Source of the DNA: Saprospirales bacterium
GTDB lineage: Bacteria; Bacteroidota; Bacteroidia; Chitinophagales; Saprospiraceae
Reading direction: 5' to 3'
Assembly: GCA_007695145.1 (NCBI GenBank)
Contig: REEI01000082.1
Span: 1-34,503 of the forward strand
Length of the DNA: 34,503 nt
Below the pieces are notes generated by a model that saw only the letters and a program-made list of their open reading frames with translations, ran no database searches and was not told where the DNA came from. The position numbers and the translations under genes are program-made. Numbering within the stretch: position 1 is the stretch's first letter; every line of letters starts with the position of its first letter. This document shows, piece by piece, positions 8,056-15,852 of this stretch.

Positions 8056-8616
8056 TCACTTTGGCTGAAAAAACTTCATTGGGTAATCCGGCCTAAGCGA
8101 ACCGCTTTTAATTTTGTTGAGTTTTCGCTTCAGCATCCGCCTTTTTAGTGGGCTTATCAAATCGGTGAACAGCACCCCTTCTATGTGATCGTACTCATGC
8201 AAAATGACTCTTGCATTTATGCCGTCGTATCTCTCGGTTTTTTCCTGAAAATTCTCATCCTGAAATCTAATAAGGACAGATTCCGGCCTGTCTACCTTGG
8301 CCCGAACTTCGGGGATACTCAGACAACCCTCTTCATATGACCATGGAGCACCATCAGTCTCCAACACCTCGGCATTGATAAAAACCTGGCAAATCCCCTT
8401 ACTCATTTCATCCTCAGCATAGGTTTGCTCTGTGTCGACTAAAAATAGGCGGATCGAGCGCCCTATTTGCGGGGCAGCCAGCCCAACCCCTTTAGCATTG
8501 TACATGGTGTCCCACATACTTTCAATCAACTCCTTCAAATCTGGATAATCAGGCGATATTCTCTCTGCCTCCTTTCTCAAAACTGCCTGTCCCAATCCAT
8601 AAACGGGTAATATCAT
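8056..8616 (-). CDS. def: peptide deformylase
   Basis: This 186-residue metalloenzyme removes the formyl group from the initiator methionine of nascent proteins in the cytoplasm. All three family motifs are intact: GVGLAAPQ (43-50), EGCLS (96-100, metal ligand Cys98) and HEYDH (140-144, ligands His140 and His144, catalytic Glu141). Length is typical. It starts 8 bases after ruvX ends, so the two are one operon. It is unusual only in not being paired with fmt. Confidence 0.97.
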   Translation of the reverse strand: MILPVYGLGQAVLRKEAERISPDYPDLKELIESMWDTMYNAKGVGLAAPQIGRSIRLFLVDTEQTYAEDEMSKGICQVFINAEVLETDGAPWSYEEGCLSIPEVRAKVDRPESVLIRFQDENFQEKTERYDGINARVILHEYDHIEGVLFTDLISPLKRRMLKRKLNKIKSGSLRPDYPMKFFQPK

Positions 8617-8624
8617 TTCAATAA

Positions 8625-9035
8625 TTATATATGATTCAAATAACGCTGCAAAATTAATACTGCAGCCACTTTATCCACTAACTCCTTGTCCCTTCTTTTT
8701 TTTCTTCCTGCTCCACTTTTCAAAATAAGTTCTTTCGCATCCCTGCTTGTGTAGCTCTCATCAACGAGTTCAACCTTTATTTCTGGAAATAACTTCCTTA
8801 TTTTTTTTGCAAACTTATCAATCTCAGGAGCATTGGAGGAGAGGTTGCCATCGGGATGTCTCGGCAATCCAACAATAATAAGGTCTAAGTCCTCCTTGGA
8901 AACGTATTGATTCAAAAAGTCAAGCACTTTTTCTGTCTGAAGGGTTGGAAGTCCATGAGCAGCTATCCGAAGCGTATCTGTTACTGCTACCCCCGTTTTA
9001 TTTCTCCCGTAATCGAGGGCCATAATTCTACCCAT
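8625..9035 (-). CDS. ruvX: Holliday junction resolvase-like protein RuvX (YqgF)
   Basis: RuvX/YqgF is an RNase H-fold nuclease implicated in 16S rRNA 5'-end maturation and perhaps junction resolution. I place the start at the ATG at 9035 (136 residues), because family members begin MGRI(L/M)ALDYG. That ATG also follows AGGAGA very closely. The upstream ATG at 9083 would add 16 residues unlike the family. Acidic residues Asp8, Glu93 (in DESYTS, 92-97) and Asp121 fit the active site, and VGLPRHPDG (55-63) is conserved. A TACTTTG sequence around 9080-9090 on this strand may be the promoter. It is cotranscribed with def. Confidence 0.92.
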   Translation of the reverse strand: MGRIMALDYGRNKTGVAVTDTLRIAAHGLPTLQTEKVLDFLNQYVSKEDLDLIIVGLPRHPDGNLSSNAPEIDKFAKKIRKLFPEIKVELVDESYTSRDAKELILKSGAGRKKRRDKELVDKVAAVLILQRYLNHI

Positions 9036-9271
9036 TCTCCTTTTTACTATTAAGTTCTTATGGTTAACATTGCACCGCTGCAAAGTATTTCAAAAAAAGG
9101 CCAAAATATGGCCTTATCCAAATTAACCAGCTCGAAATGGCGCGAGTTGATAAAGTAATTTTTTCATTGTGAAAAGGTTTTACATCAGAAATTGGTCTTA
9201 GACTATCCATTCAAAGACAAAACTATTCCTTATTTTTACAAAAAATATTTTATAAGTTAATAAATCTGAAA

Positions 9272-9736
9272 ATGGGAAAGATGCAACCATTGATCTGGCT
9301 TCTGGCAATCTGCCTTATTGCTTGCAATTCTCCGGAAAAAGGAACTGAAGGTCAGGAAATTCTTACTGACGATAAGCAAGAGGAAACGACCTACAATCCG
9401 GATCCCGCTCACTATGCCAGGGTATCATTGGATTATTGGGGTCACTACAAGGGAACCATCCCATGTGCAGATTGCGAAGGAATAAAGATTGCTATCACTT
9501 TGTCCAAAGGCGACCTATTCGAAATAGAGCGACAATACCTGGGCAAGTCAGAGACCATTTTTTCGGAAAGAGGCTCTTTTGAATGGGATGATACCGGCAA
9601 TATCATTATACTCAAAGGAATCGACCCGCCCAACAAGTATTTTGTTTCTGAAAACAGATTATTCCATTTGGATGAGGAGGGCAGAAAAATCAGGGGAGCT
9701 TTGGAAGAAAAATATATTTTAAACAAGACGGATTGA
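9272..9736 (+). CDS. NlpE-like copper-resistance lipoprotein
   Basis: The 154-residue precursor has a lipoprotein signal peptide with lipobox LIAC; Cys18 would be lipidated. The mature part contains the NlpE N-terminal signature GxYKGTIPCADCEGI with a CxxC pair at Cys65 and Cys68. Beta-strand segments of the small NlpE barrel (ERQYLGKSE, GSFEWDDTGNIIIL, YFVSENRLFHLD) follow. In Escherichia coli NlpE senses surface contact and copper through the Cpx system, which is generally absent from Bacteroidota, so the local role is unknown. The gene stands alone. Its 236-base upstream gap has only a poor -7 match, TATTTTTA at 9231-9238. Confidence 0.8.
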   Translation: MGKMQPLIWLLAICLIACNSPEKGTEGQEILTDDKQEETTYNPDPAHYARVSLDYWGHYKGTIPCADCEGIKIAITLSKGDLFEIERQYLGKSETIFSERGSFEWDDTGNIIILKGIDPPNKYFVSENRLFHLDEEGRKIRGALEEKYILNKTD

Positions 9737-9832
9737 TTCACCTCTCTGCTTTCATTGCTTAAATCTCAAGTGCAACTCTCACATGATTCAACTAACAGAA
9801 ACCGGAATACAAACAAATAGTTGGAAATAACC

Positions 9833-10414
9833 TTACAACTCTATTGCATCGATTTTGAGTAGTTCAAATAAACAAGTCGAGGAAGCAACCACGTCCGACC
9901 AGGCATTATTGGGGTTGGGGTAGCGCGCTTTAAACAATACCAGGTGCAATTCCTGTAAGGTGGGCCACTTATAACGACCGCCTTTACCGGGTAATTTGCA
10001 GTGATGAGTAGCCTCCCGCATGATGCAATATTTATCTACATAATCAAATACTTTATCGTTCATTCTCAAGCGATAACACTCAGACCTTACTACATTTTCG
10101 GAAAACTGCAGGTTGTGGGCAAACAGATATTTAGCAGCTTGTAAATCTTCCAGAAATTCGGTGAGAACTTCCTTAATTGGGTGAGATTCACTCTCGATAG
10201 CATCCCGTTCAAGACCAGCACTTTTAAACACACTATCCTCTGCCTTGTAATGGTCAGGTTTAACGATTTTATTCCCCTCTTTGATCAATTGGCCGGTTTT
10301 GTCATAGTGCAACCAGGCCAGGTGAACCAATCTAGGCCAGTTAAAAGGGTCATCATGGGGTCGATTCCAGTTTTTCGGCACTCCTGCTGCCGAAGCATCA
10401 AATATTAAAAACAT
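9833..10414 (-). CDS. DnaQ-like (DEDDh) exonuclease homologue with degenerate active site
   Basis: The 193-residue protein matches the 3'-5' exonuclease domain that Bacteroidota carry in DNA polymerase III epsilon-like proteins. It keeps the N-terminal strand ending FD, the PKNWNRP and NWPR blocks, LPGKGGRYKWPTLQELH and the final helix. The catalytic set is broken. FDTE-type Exo I reads F5-D6-A-S8 (Glu lost), the Exo II aspartate is Ser105 in AHNLQFS, and the Exo III His is Asn169, with Asp174 retained. Two of five catalytic residues remain, so nuclease activity is unlikely; nucleic acid binding may persist. The reading frame is intact. It begins 16 bases after the unrecognised gene at 10431-11255, so they are probably cotranscribed. 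Confidence 0.75.
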   Translation of the reverse strand: MFLIFDASAAGVPKNWNRPHDDPFNWPRLVHLAWLHYDKTGQLIKEGNKIVKPDHYKAEDSVFKSAGLERDAIESESHPIKEVLTEFLEDLQAAKYLFAHNLQFSENVVRSECYRLRMNDKVFDYVDKYCIMREATHHCKLPGKGGRYKWPTLQELHLVLFKARYPNPNNAWSDVVASSTCLFELLKIDAIEL

Positions 10415-10430
10415 TAATTATAATATAAAT

Positions 10431-11255
10431 TTATTTTACAATAGACTCGATCTCATCCTTCAGCTCCTCAAAAAGGTCACCCAGAGCAGAGCAGGGATAA
10501 TCGATGTAATGAATGGAATCATCAGATTCGCGTCGAACACAAATGTACAAATGATATTTATCATCCAGGGGTCTATCGATAAAATTACCCAGAAGTTCTA
10601 CCCCTTTGATTTCAAAGTCGCGTTTAAATTTTCGTTCTGCATTAGTGAGGACCACGGTTGCGGGATGGTGTATTTGTTTCAATAAATCTGTCTGCGAAAT
10701 ATCATCACCAACCTCTGCAGTAACTGCCCAACATCCGGAGCCGGCTGAAGGAGTGAACTCGGCCGGATGGAGCTCATGAATCCCCCAGTCAGCACTTAAA
10801 AAAATAGTTGGATCAACCCACCAGGGCAAGATCACCGCTTCTGATTTACTTCCTTTCAATGAACTGAGATGGGGATAATTCTGGATAATTGACCCAATTC
10901 CGCTATCTGCAGAAATTGACTTCCACTGAAGCAGGGACCTTTTATCAACAGCATGTGGATGGAGGATTTTTGTCAATTCAGGCAAACTTTTTTTTAAGTG
11001 ATTGGGTCCCACCAGTAAGCGATCAAAGGGAGCCAATCGTTCTGTTACTGAAATTATTTTAAATCTTTTTCTATCTGTACTCAACTCGCTCAATGGAGTG
11101 AGAGTTAGTTCAGGAATATCATCCGGATTTGGAGTTGCATTTGCAAAAGTCAACTTGATTAAATTTTCAGAAATCTCACTTTTTTGGCTAATTCCTTCCA
11201 AAAACATTGGAAAACCAGCTAATTTTGTGGGTCTTTTGAATACTATCTCATTCAT
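10431..11255 (-). CDS. unrecognised protein in operon with the DnaQ-like pseudoenzyme
   Basis: I do not recognise a family. The open frame extends to 11351, but I choose the ATG at 11255 (274 residues). A -7 box lies at 11282-11289 inside the longer version, and the extra 32 residues would overlap lpxD's start. The product looks soluble, with no signal peptide or membrane segment. It has a tryptophan-rich centre (ILPWWVDPT, SADWGIHELHP) followed by a glycine/serine turn (TPSAGSGCWAV) and a regular strand-rich C-terminal half. No catalytic motif is evident. The following gene is the DnaQ-like protein, so a shared role is likely but unproven. Confidence 0.7.
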   Translation of the reverse strand: MNEIVFKRPTKLAGFPMFLEGISQKSEISENLIKLTFANATPNPDDIPELTLTPLSELSTDRKRFKIISVTERLAPFDRLLVGPNHLKKSLPELTKILHPHAVDKRSLLQWKSISADSGIGSIIQNYPHLSSLKGSKSEAVILPWWVDPTIFLSADWGIHELHPAEFTPSAGSGCWAVTAEVGDDISQTDLLKQIHHPATVVLTNAERKFKRDFEIKGVELLGNFIDRPLDDKYHLYICVRRESDDSIHYIDYPCSALGDLFEELKDEIESIVK

Positions 11256-11281
11256 ATTTTTAAGCTTGTTGTTGTGGGGCG

Positions 11282-11289
11282 CAAATTTA
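11282..11289 (-). promoter_or_regulatory. -7 box for the 10431-11255 / 9833-10414 operon
   Basis: TAAATTTG on the minus strand matches TAnnTTTG exactly and lies 27 bases before the chosen ATG at 11255. It also supports that start over the upstream one. The same 90-base gap must hold the divergent lpxD promoter, so the two may influence each other. Confidence 0.5.
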
Positions 11290-11345
11290 GTCAAGAATAA
11301 ATTCACAGTGGCAGCATCTCCGGTATTTCGGCTAATCTTAATATC

Positions 11346-12386
11346 ATGCAAATTACAGCGAGAGAAATAGCAACCTTTTTGGGCGGAACTATAGAAGGAA
11401 ACCCCGATATAGTACTCGATAAGCCTTCAAAAATTGAGGAGGGTGTACCCGGCTCTATAACCTTTCTATCCAATCCCAAGTACGAACCGTTTATCTACAA
11501 AACCAATGCCTCCGCTGTGTTGGTTGATTCAAATTTTCAACCGAGTTCCAGTATTTCAGCAACCCTTATTCGCGTACCTGATGTATATGGGGCGATCACC
11601 CAACTTCTTGAGGCGTTTACTGATATATCGGATGATCAAAGAAAAATAGAACCCACAGCAGTTGTATCTGAAGGTGCAACTCTGGGGTCAAATGTAGGAA
11701 TTGGGGAGTCAACTGTTATTTGTGAAGGCGCAAATATAGGTGACGACTGTCTTATTTCATCCCATGTATATATTGGGCCAAATGTAAAAATAGGCCAAAA
11801 TACAGTATTGCAACCCGGGGTAAAAATCATGAAAGACTGTGAAGTCGGTGACAATTGCACCATTCATTCAAATACCGTCATCGGAGCTGATGGATTTGGT
11901 TTCAAGCCGGATAGTAACGGCTGCTACAAAAAAATTCCTCAGATTGGTAACGTAGTTATTGAAAATGATGTTGAAATTGGTGCCAATTGCGTCATTGACC
12001 GAGCAACCATGGGCTCTACAGTAATTGAAGAAGGGGTGAAATTGGACAACCTAATTCAAATTGCACATAATGTAGTGGTGGGGGCTCATACTGTAATAGC
12101 TGCACAGGCCGGTATAGCCGGTAGCACCAAGATTGGAAAGTACTGCATGATTGGTGGACAGGTAGGAATAGCAGGTCACCTTAAAATACCTGACCGAACC
12201 AATATTGCTGCCCAATCAGGCCTCAACACAGGCCCAAAAAAGGAGGGAACTGCCCTATTTGGATCACCCGCCATTGCGTACAAAGATTATCTAAAATCAT
12301 ATGTAGGTTTTAAAAAGTTACCTGAACTAATGAAAAAGCTGGAAGAATTGGAGTCTGAGGTTAAAATACTCCGGTCTGAAAAGTAA
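11346..12386 (+). CDS. lpxD: UDP-3-O-(3-hydroxyacyl)glucosamine N-acyltransferase
   Basis: LpxD adds the second 3-hydroxyacyl chain to glucosamine in lipid A synthesis at the inner face of the cytoplasmic membrane. The 346-residue protein has the N-terminal uridine-binding domain (about 1-100). A left-handed beta-helix of hexapeptide repeats runs from 103 to about 285, with a C-terminal helix at 318-345. The catalytic histidine is His241 in QIAHNVVVG. The stretch IGADGFGFKPD (179-189) is typical of LpxD. It is the first gene of the lipid A block and ends 132 bases before lpxC-fabZ, which has its own promoter box. Confidence 0.97.
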   Translation: MQITAREIATFLGGTIEGNPDIVLDKPSKIEEGVPGSITFLSNPKYEPFIYKTNASAVLVDSNFQPSSSISATLIRVPDVYGAITQLLEAFTDISDDQRKIEPTAVVSEGATLGSNVGIGESTVICEGANIGDDCLISSHVYIGPNVKIGQNTVLQPGVKIMKDCEVGDNCTIHSNTVIGADGFGFKPDSNGCYKKIPQIGNVVIENDVEIGANCVIDRATMGSTVIEEGVKLDNLIQIAHNVVVGAHTVIAAQAGIAGSTKIGKYCMIGGQVGIAGHLKIPDRTNIAAQSGLNTGPKKEGTALFGSPAIAYKDYLKSYVGFKKLPELMKKLEELESEVKILRSEK

Positions 12387-12413
12387 TTATTTCCCCGTTT
12401 CATTTTTTTCCCC

Positions 12414-12421
12414 TAATTTTG
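12414..12421 (+). promoter_or_regulatory. -7 box upstream of lpxC-fabZ
   Basis: TAATTTTG matches TAnnTTTG exactly and lies 98 bases before the lpxC-fabZ ATG, 27 bases after the lpxD stop. It suggests that lpxC-fabZ, lpxA and the ABC ATPase can be transcribed apart from lpxD. No clear -33 TTTG is visible. Confidence 0.4.
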
Positions 12422-12518
12422 GCGTCGATTTGCACAAATAGTCAATCAAATAAATTTTTACCGTGTGAATTGGTTTCAGAAGTGACCTGCTAATAGGCAC
12501 TTCGAAAAGTAATCTTAT

Positions 12519-13919
12519 ATGAAACAAAATACCATCAAAAAACCGGCTTCCGTGGCTGGCATTGGTCTCCATACCGGAGAAATGGTTAACATGACGATAC
12601 TTCCGGCTGATCCTGGCCATGGAATTCGCTTTAGGCGCACTGACCTAAAATGCGATAACGTGGAAATAATGGCCGATGTATCGAAAGTTTGTTCCACCAC
12701 CAGAGGCACCAGCCTGCGATCAGGTGAAGCCTTTGTTCATACTGTAGAGCATGTTCTTGCTGCACTCTACGCCATGGGAATTGATAATGCAATCATTGAA
12801 CTAGACGGACCGGAAATACCGATACTCGATGGAAGCGCAGCTCCTTTCGTAAAGATAATCGAAGAATCTGGAGTAGTGCAACAGGATGCCGATAGAGAGG
12901 TATTTAAAATTACAGAACCAATCACCTACCGGGATGAAGCAACCGGGACTGAAATCCTCGCATTGCCCAATGATCATTTTGAAGTAACGGTACTCATCGA
13001 CTTCAATTCCAAAATTCTCGGGCAGCAATACGCCTCCCTCTACGATTTGGATGATTTTCCAGACGCCATTGCTCCTTGCAGGACTTTTGTTTTTCTCCAT
13101 GAGCTCGAAGCACTTCTGGATCAGGATCTGATTAAAGGAGGAGACCTGGAGAATGCAATAGTTATAGCAGATATTGTACTCAGCGATGATAAACTCAAGG
13201 AACTGGCAAGACGCCTCGGGAAGGAGTCTGTGACTGTTGAAAAGGAAGGCATATTAAACACTGTAAAACTTCACTACAGCAATGAACCTGCCAGACACAA
13301 GCTGCTGGATATCATTGGTGACATATCTCTGCTTGGAAAACATGTTCAGGGGAAAATAGTCGCGAAAAAGCCAGGGCATACCGCCAACATAAGTTTTACC
13401 AAAATTCTCAAAAGAAAGTACAGAGAATTTCAAAAACTCAGGGCCATCCCTCATTACGACCCCAATAAAAAACCTGTATACGACAATGTTCAGATCAATG
13501 AGTTGTTGCCGCACAGGTATCCATTTCTCCTCATTGACAAAGTTATTGAGATAACTGATCGCACGGTTGTCGCCATCAAAAACGTGACCATCAATGAGGC
13601 GTATTTCCAGGGCCATTTTCCTGGCAATCCGGTTATGCCGGGAGTTCTTCAAATTGAAGCCATGGCCCAAACAGGAGGAATACTTGTACTTTCAAATGTT
13701 GACAACCCACAGGAATGGGATACCTATTTTCTGAAAATTGATAACGCCAAATTTAAGTACAAGGTAGTACCTGGCGACACATTGATTTTAAAACTTGAAT
13801 TGCTATCCCCAATAAGGAGGGGAATCTGCCACATGTTTGGATCCGCCTATGTGGGCGATAGGTTGGTATCTGAAGGTGAACTTACAGCCCAAATAATTAA
13901 GAGGAATAAAAATGATTAA
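12519..13919 (+). CDS. lpxC-fabZ: bifunctional LpxC deacetylase / FabZ dehydratase
   Basis: This fusion is characteristic of Bacteroidota. Residues 1-about 305 are LpxC, the zinc deacetylase that commits UDP-acyl-GlcNAc to lipid A. Zinc ligands are His78, His260 and Asp264, with catalytic Glu77 and His287. Residues about 320-466 are FabZ, the 3-hydroxyacyl-ACP dehydratase. It has the LPHRYPFLLID entry (330-340), catalytic His366 in GHFPGNPVMPG and Glu380. The two halves share the 3-hydroxyacyl-ACP pool, which LpxA and LpxD use and FabZ diverts to fatty acids, so fusion fixes their ratio. The stop codon overlaps the lpxA start by 8 bases. Confidence 0.97.
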   Translation: MKQNTIKKPASVAGIGLHTGEMVNMTILPADPGHGIRFRRTDLKCDNVEIMADVSKVCSTTRGTSLRSGEAFVHTVEHVLAALYAMGIDNAIIELDGPEIPILDGSAAPFVKIIEESGVVQQDADREVFKITEPITYRDEATGTEILALPNDHFEVTVLIDFNSKILGQQYASLYDLDDFPDAIAPCRTFVFLHELEALLDQDLIKGGDLENAIVIADIVLSDDKLKELARRLGKESVTVEKEGILNTVKLHYSNEPARHKLLDIIGDISLLGKHVQGKIVAKKPGHTANISFTKILKRKYREFQKLRAIPHYDPNKKPVYDNVQINELLPHRYPFLLIDKVIEITDRTVVAIKNVTINEAYFQGHFPGNPVMPGVLQIEAMAQTGGILVLSNVDNPQEWDTYFLKIDNAKFKYKVVPGDTLILKLELLSPIRRGICHMFGSAYVGDRLVSEGELTAQIIKRNKND

Positions 13920-14700
13920 TCATAAATTAAGTATTATTGATCCCAATGCCAAAATTGGGAAAAACGTCAAAATAGGACCGTTTTGCGTCATTGAAGGCGA
14001 TGTTGAAATTGGCGACAACTGCATAATCGAAAGCCATGTGACAATAATGAACGGGAGCAAACTCGGCACAGCTTGCAGAGTTTTTCCCGGGGCAATTGTA
14101 GGGGCAGTCCCACAGGACCTCAAGTTCAAAGGTGAATATTCCACCATTACCATTGGAAACAACACCATCATTCGGGAGTACTGCACGCTCAACAGAGGAA
14201 CTGCTGCTAATTTTCAAACAAAAATAGGTGACAACTGTCTGCTGATGGCCTATGTTCATGTGGCCCATGATTGTGTCATTGGAAACAATTGCATTCTCGC
14301 CAACAATGTAAACCTCGCCGGTCATATTGTAATCCATGATTTTGCCGTACTCGGAGGCATGTCCGCAATTCACCAATTCGTAAAAATTGGAGCCCATGCC
14401 ATGCTTGGTGGTGGTTCGCTTGTCAGAAAAGACATCCCTCCTTATGTAAAAGCAGCCAGAGAACCTCTATCTTATGCCGGGGTTAATAGTATCGGCCTAA
14501 AACGCAGGGGATTTACGACAGATCAAATCAATCATATTCAGGCAATTTATCGCATACTTTTCGTCAAAGGGTACAATACATCGCAGGCCTTAAAAATTGT
14601 AGAGGCAAATATTGACGTGTCTCCCGAAAGGGATTACATCCTCTCTTTTATCAAAGGTGCTGATAGAGGTATAATGAAGGGATTCAGACAAAACGGATGA
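13912..14700 (+). CDS. lpxA: UDP-N-acetylglucosamine O-acyltransferase
   Basis: LpxA catalyses the first step of lipid A synthesis, moving a 3-hydroxyacyl chain from acyl carrier protein to UDP-GlcNAc. The 262-residue protein is a left-handed beta-helix of hexapeptide repeats (about 5-185) with a C-terminal helical domain. The catalytic histidine is His119 in VAHDC. The motif AVPQDLKFKGE (65-75) and the QFVKIG and GLKRRGF segments are typical LpxA. It overlaps lpxC-fabZ by 8 bases and shares ATGA with the next gene, so all three are translationally coupled. Confidence 0.97.
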   Translation: MINHKLSIIDPNAKIGKNVKIGPFCVIEGDVEIGDNCIIESHVTIMNGSKLGTACRVFPGAIVGAVPQDLKFKGEYSTITIGNNTIIREYCTLNRGTAANFQTKIGDNCLLMAYVHVAHDCVIGNNCILANNVNLAGHIVIHDFAVLGGMSAIHQFVKIGAHAMLGGGSLVRKDIPPYVKAAREPLSYAGVNSIGLKRRGFTTDQINHIQAIYRILFVKGYNTSQALKIVEANIDVSPERDYILSFIKGADRGIMKGFRQNG

Positions 14701-15314
14701 TCCATCAATTGGAACTGCACAATATTGGACTGAGGTTCGGCCGCTCAGTTGTCTTGAAATCGGTTTCCCACCAGTTTAAACTGCCATCTTGCACAGCCGT
14801 AAAGGGACCAAATGGATCTGGAAAAAGCTCCCTTCTTAAAATTATTTCAGGAAATCTTACACCAAGTTCAGGCAGAGTAAGCTTCTCCTCACAATCCGGA
14901 ATGATACCACAGGAAAAGATTTTCAAGGAGATTACTTATGCTGCTCCTTACATTGAACTCCCCGGAGAATTGTCCCTTCATGAAATGCTCACCTTTTGTT
15001 CCTACCATAAAACCTGGAGAAACGACATCAGTATCCCCGAGGTCATAGACATAAGCGGATTAAAAAAATCTGCTCACAAAAGAGTTGCAGACTTTTCCTC
15101 AGGGATGAGACAAAGAGTAAGATTAATTTTGGCCATCCTTCAGGAAAGCTCACTTCTCCTATTGGATGAACCTGGAACAAACCTGGACGAAAATGCACGA
15201 GCCTGGTTTTTAGGGCTATTGAAAAGAAATATGGAAGGGAGAATAACCATCATTGCATCAAATGAGGCTTACGATCTTCAACTCTGCTCGTCAGAGATCG
15301 AATTGCCCTGCTGA
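14697..15314 (+). CDS. ABC transporter ATP-binding protein, stand-alone
   Basis: This 205-residue ATPase has Walker A GPNGSGKSS (37-45), signature FSSGMRQ (133-139) and Walker B LLLLDE (153-158). The usual switch histidine is Asn189 in IIASNE, and the C-terminal domain is very short. Its size and motifs resemble CcmA-like ABC subunits common in Bacteroidota. No permease gene follows, so its partner is encoded elsewhere. The start overlaps the lpxA stop (ATGA), which ties its expression to lipid A synthesis. Transport of an envelope lipid is possible but unproven. Its last 37 bases overlap the convergent MerR gene. Confidence 0.85.
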   Translation: MIHQLELHNIGLRFGRSVVLKSVSHQFKLPSCTAVKGPNGSGKSSLLKIISGNLTPSSGRVSFSSQSGMIPQEKIFKEITYAAPYIELPGELSLHEMLTFCSYHKTWRNDISIPEVIDISGLKKSAHKRVADFSSGMRQRVRLILAILQESSLLLLDEPGTNLDENARAWFLGLLKRNMEGRITIIASNEAYDLQLCSSEIELPC

Positions 15315-15664
15315 AGGACATCCAGCTCTGACTTTAGTAGTTCGCGGATTTCGCTTATGCCATCCTTGAGATTGGCCAATTTTTTAAGCTGGGTGTTTTT
15401 CTCCTTGAAATACTCTTTTTGGGAAACCATCTCCTTTCGCGCCCCTTCCAGTGTGTAACCCTTTTCCTTTACAAGGTGATATATAAGGGCAATTTGCTCA
15501 ATATTCTTGCGGGTAAATCGCCGCTCGCCCTTTGTGTTCTTATTTGGCCTCAAGCTATGGAATTCAGTCTCCCAATATCTGATCAGGGAATTTGATACAT
15601 CAAATAACTCAGCAACTTCAGAGGTTGTGTAATAGTGTTTTGTAAGCTTTTCGGTGTCAATCAT
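15278..15664 (-). CDS. MerR-family transcriptional regulator
   Basis: The 128-residue protein has a winged helix-turn-helix of the MerR type at about 11-53 (YYTTSEVAELFDVSNSLIRYW). A helical segment rich in Lys/Glu (75-115) should form the antiparallel dimer coiled coil. No effector domain or sensory cysteines are present. This compact form is common beside housekeeping genes in Bacteroidota, often near alaS and an M23 peptidase, which here lie about 14 kb away. A near-consensus box TACCTTTA (15677-15684, minus strand) sits just before the start. The 3' end overlaps the ABC ATPase gene. Confidence 0.88.
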   Translation of the reverse strand: MIDTEKLTKHYYTTSEVAELFDVSNSLIRYWETEFHSLRPNKNTKGERRFTRKNIEQIALIYHLVKEKGYTLEGARKEMVSQKEYFKEKNTQLKKLANLKDGISEIRELLKSELDVLQQGNSISDEQS

Positions 15665-15852
15665 CAGTCAATTAAGTAAAGGTACATAAGTTAAAACCGT
15701 AATGCGTTAAAAAAATTCCCCAAATCTTGCATTTTCTGAAAATCAAACTCATTACCAAGGGTCCAAAACATAATTTCCGCAAACAGTTCTATCCACATAA
15801 AATATTTGAAATAGAGGCTTTCAAATCATTTTCACTCTTGGAAAGAAAACTC

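Noticed and set aside
13927-14397. 156-codon frame antisense to lpxA, and similar long antisense frames in lpxC-fabZ and nqrF
   Set aside because: They are shadows of strongly supported genes in the opposite strand.
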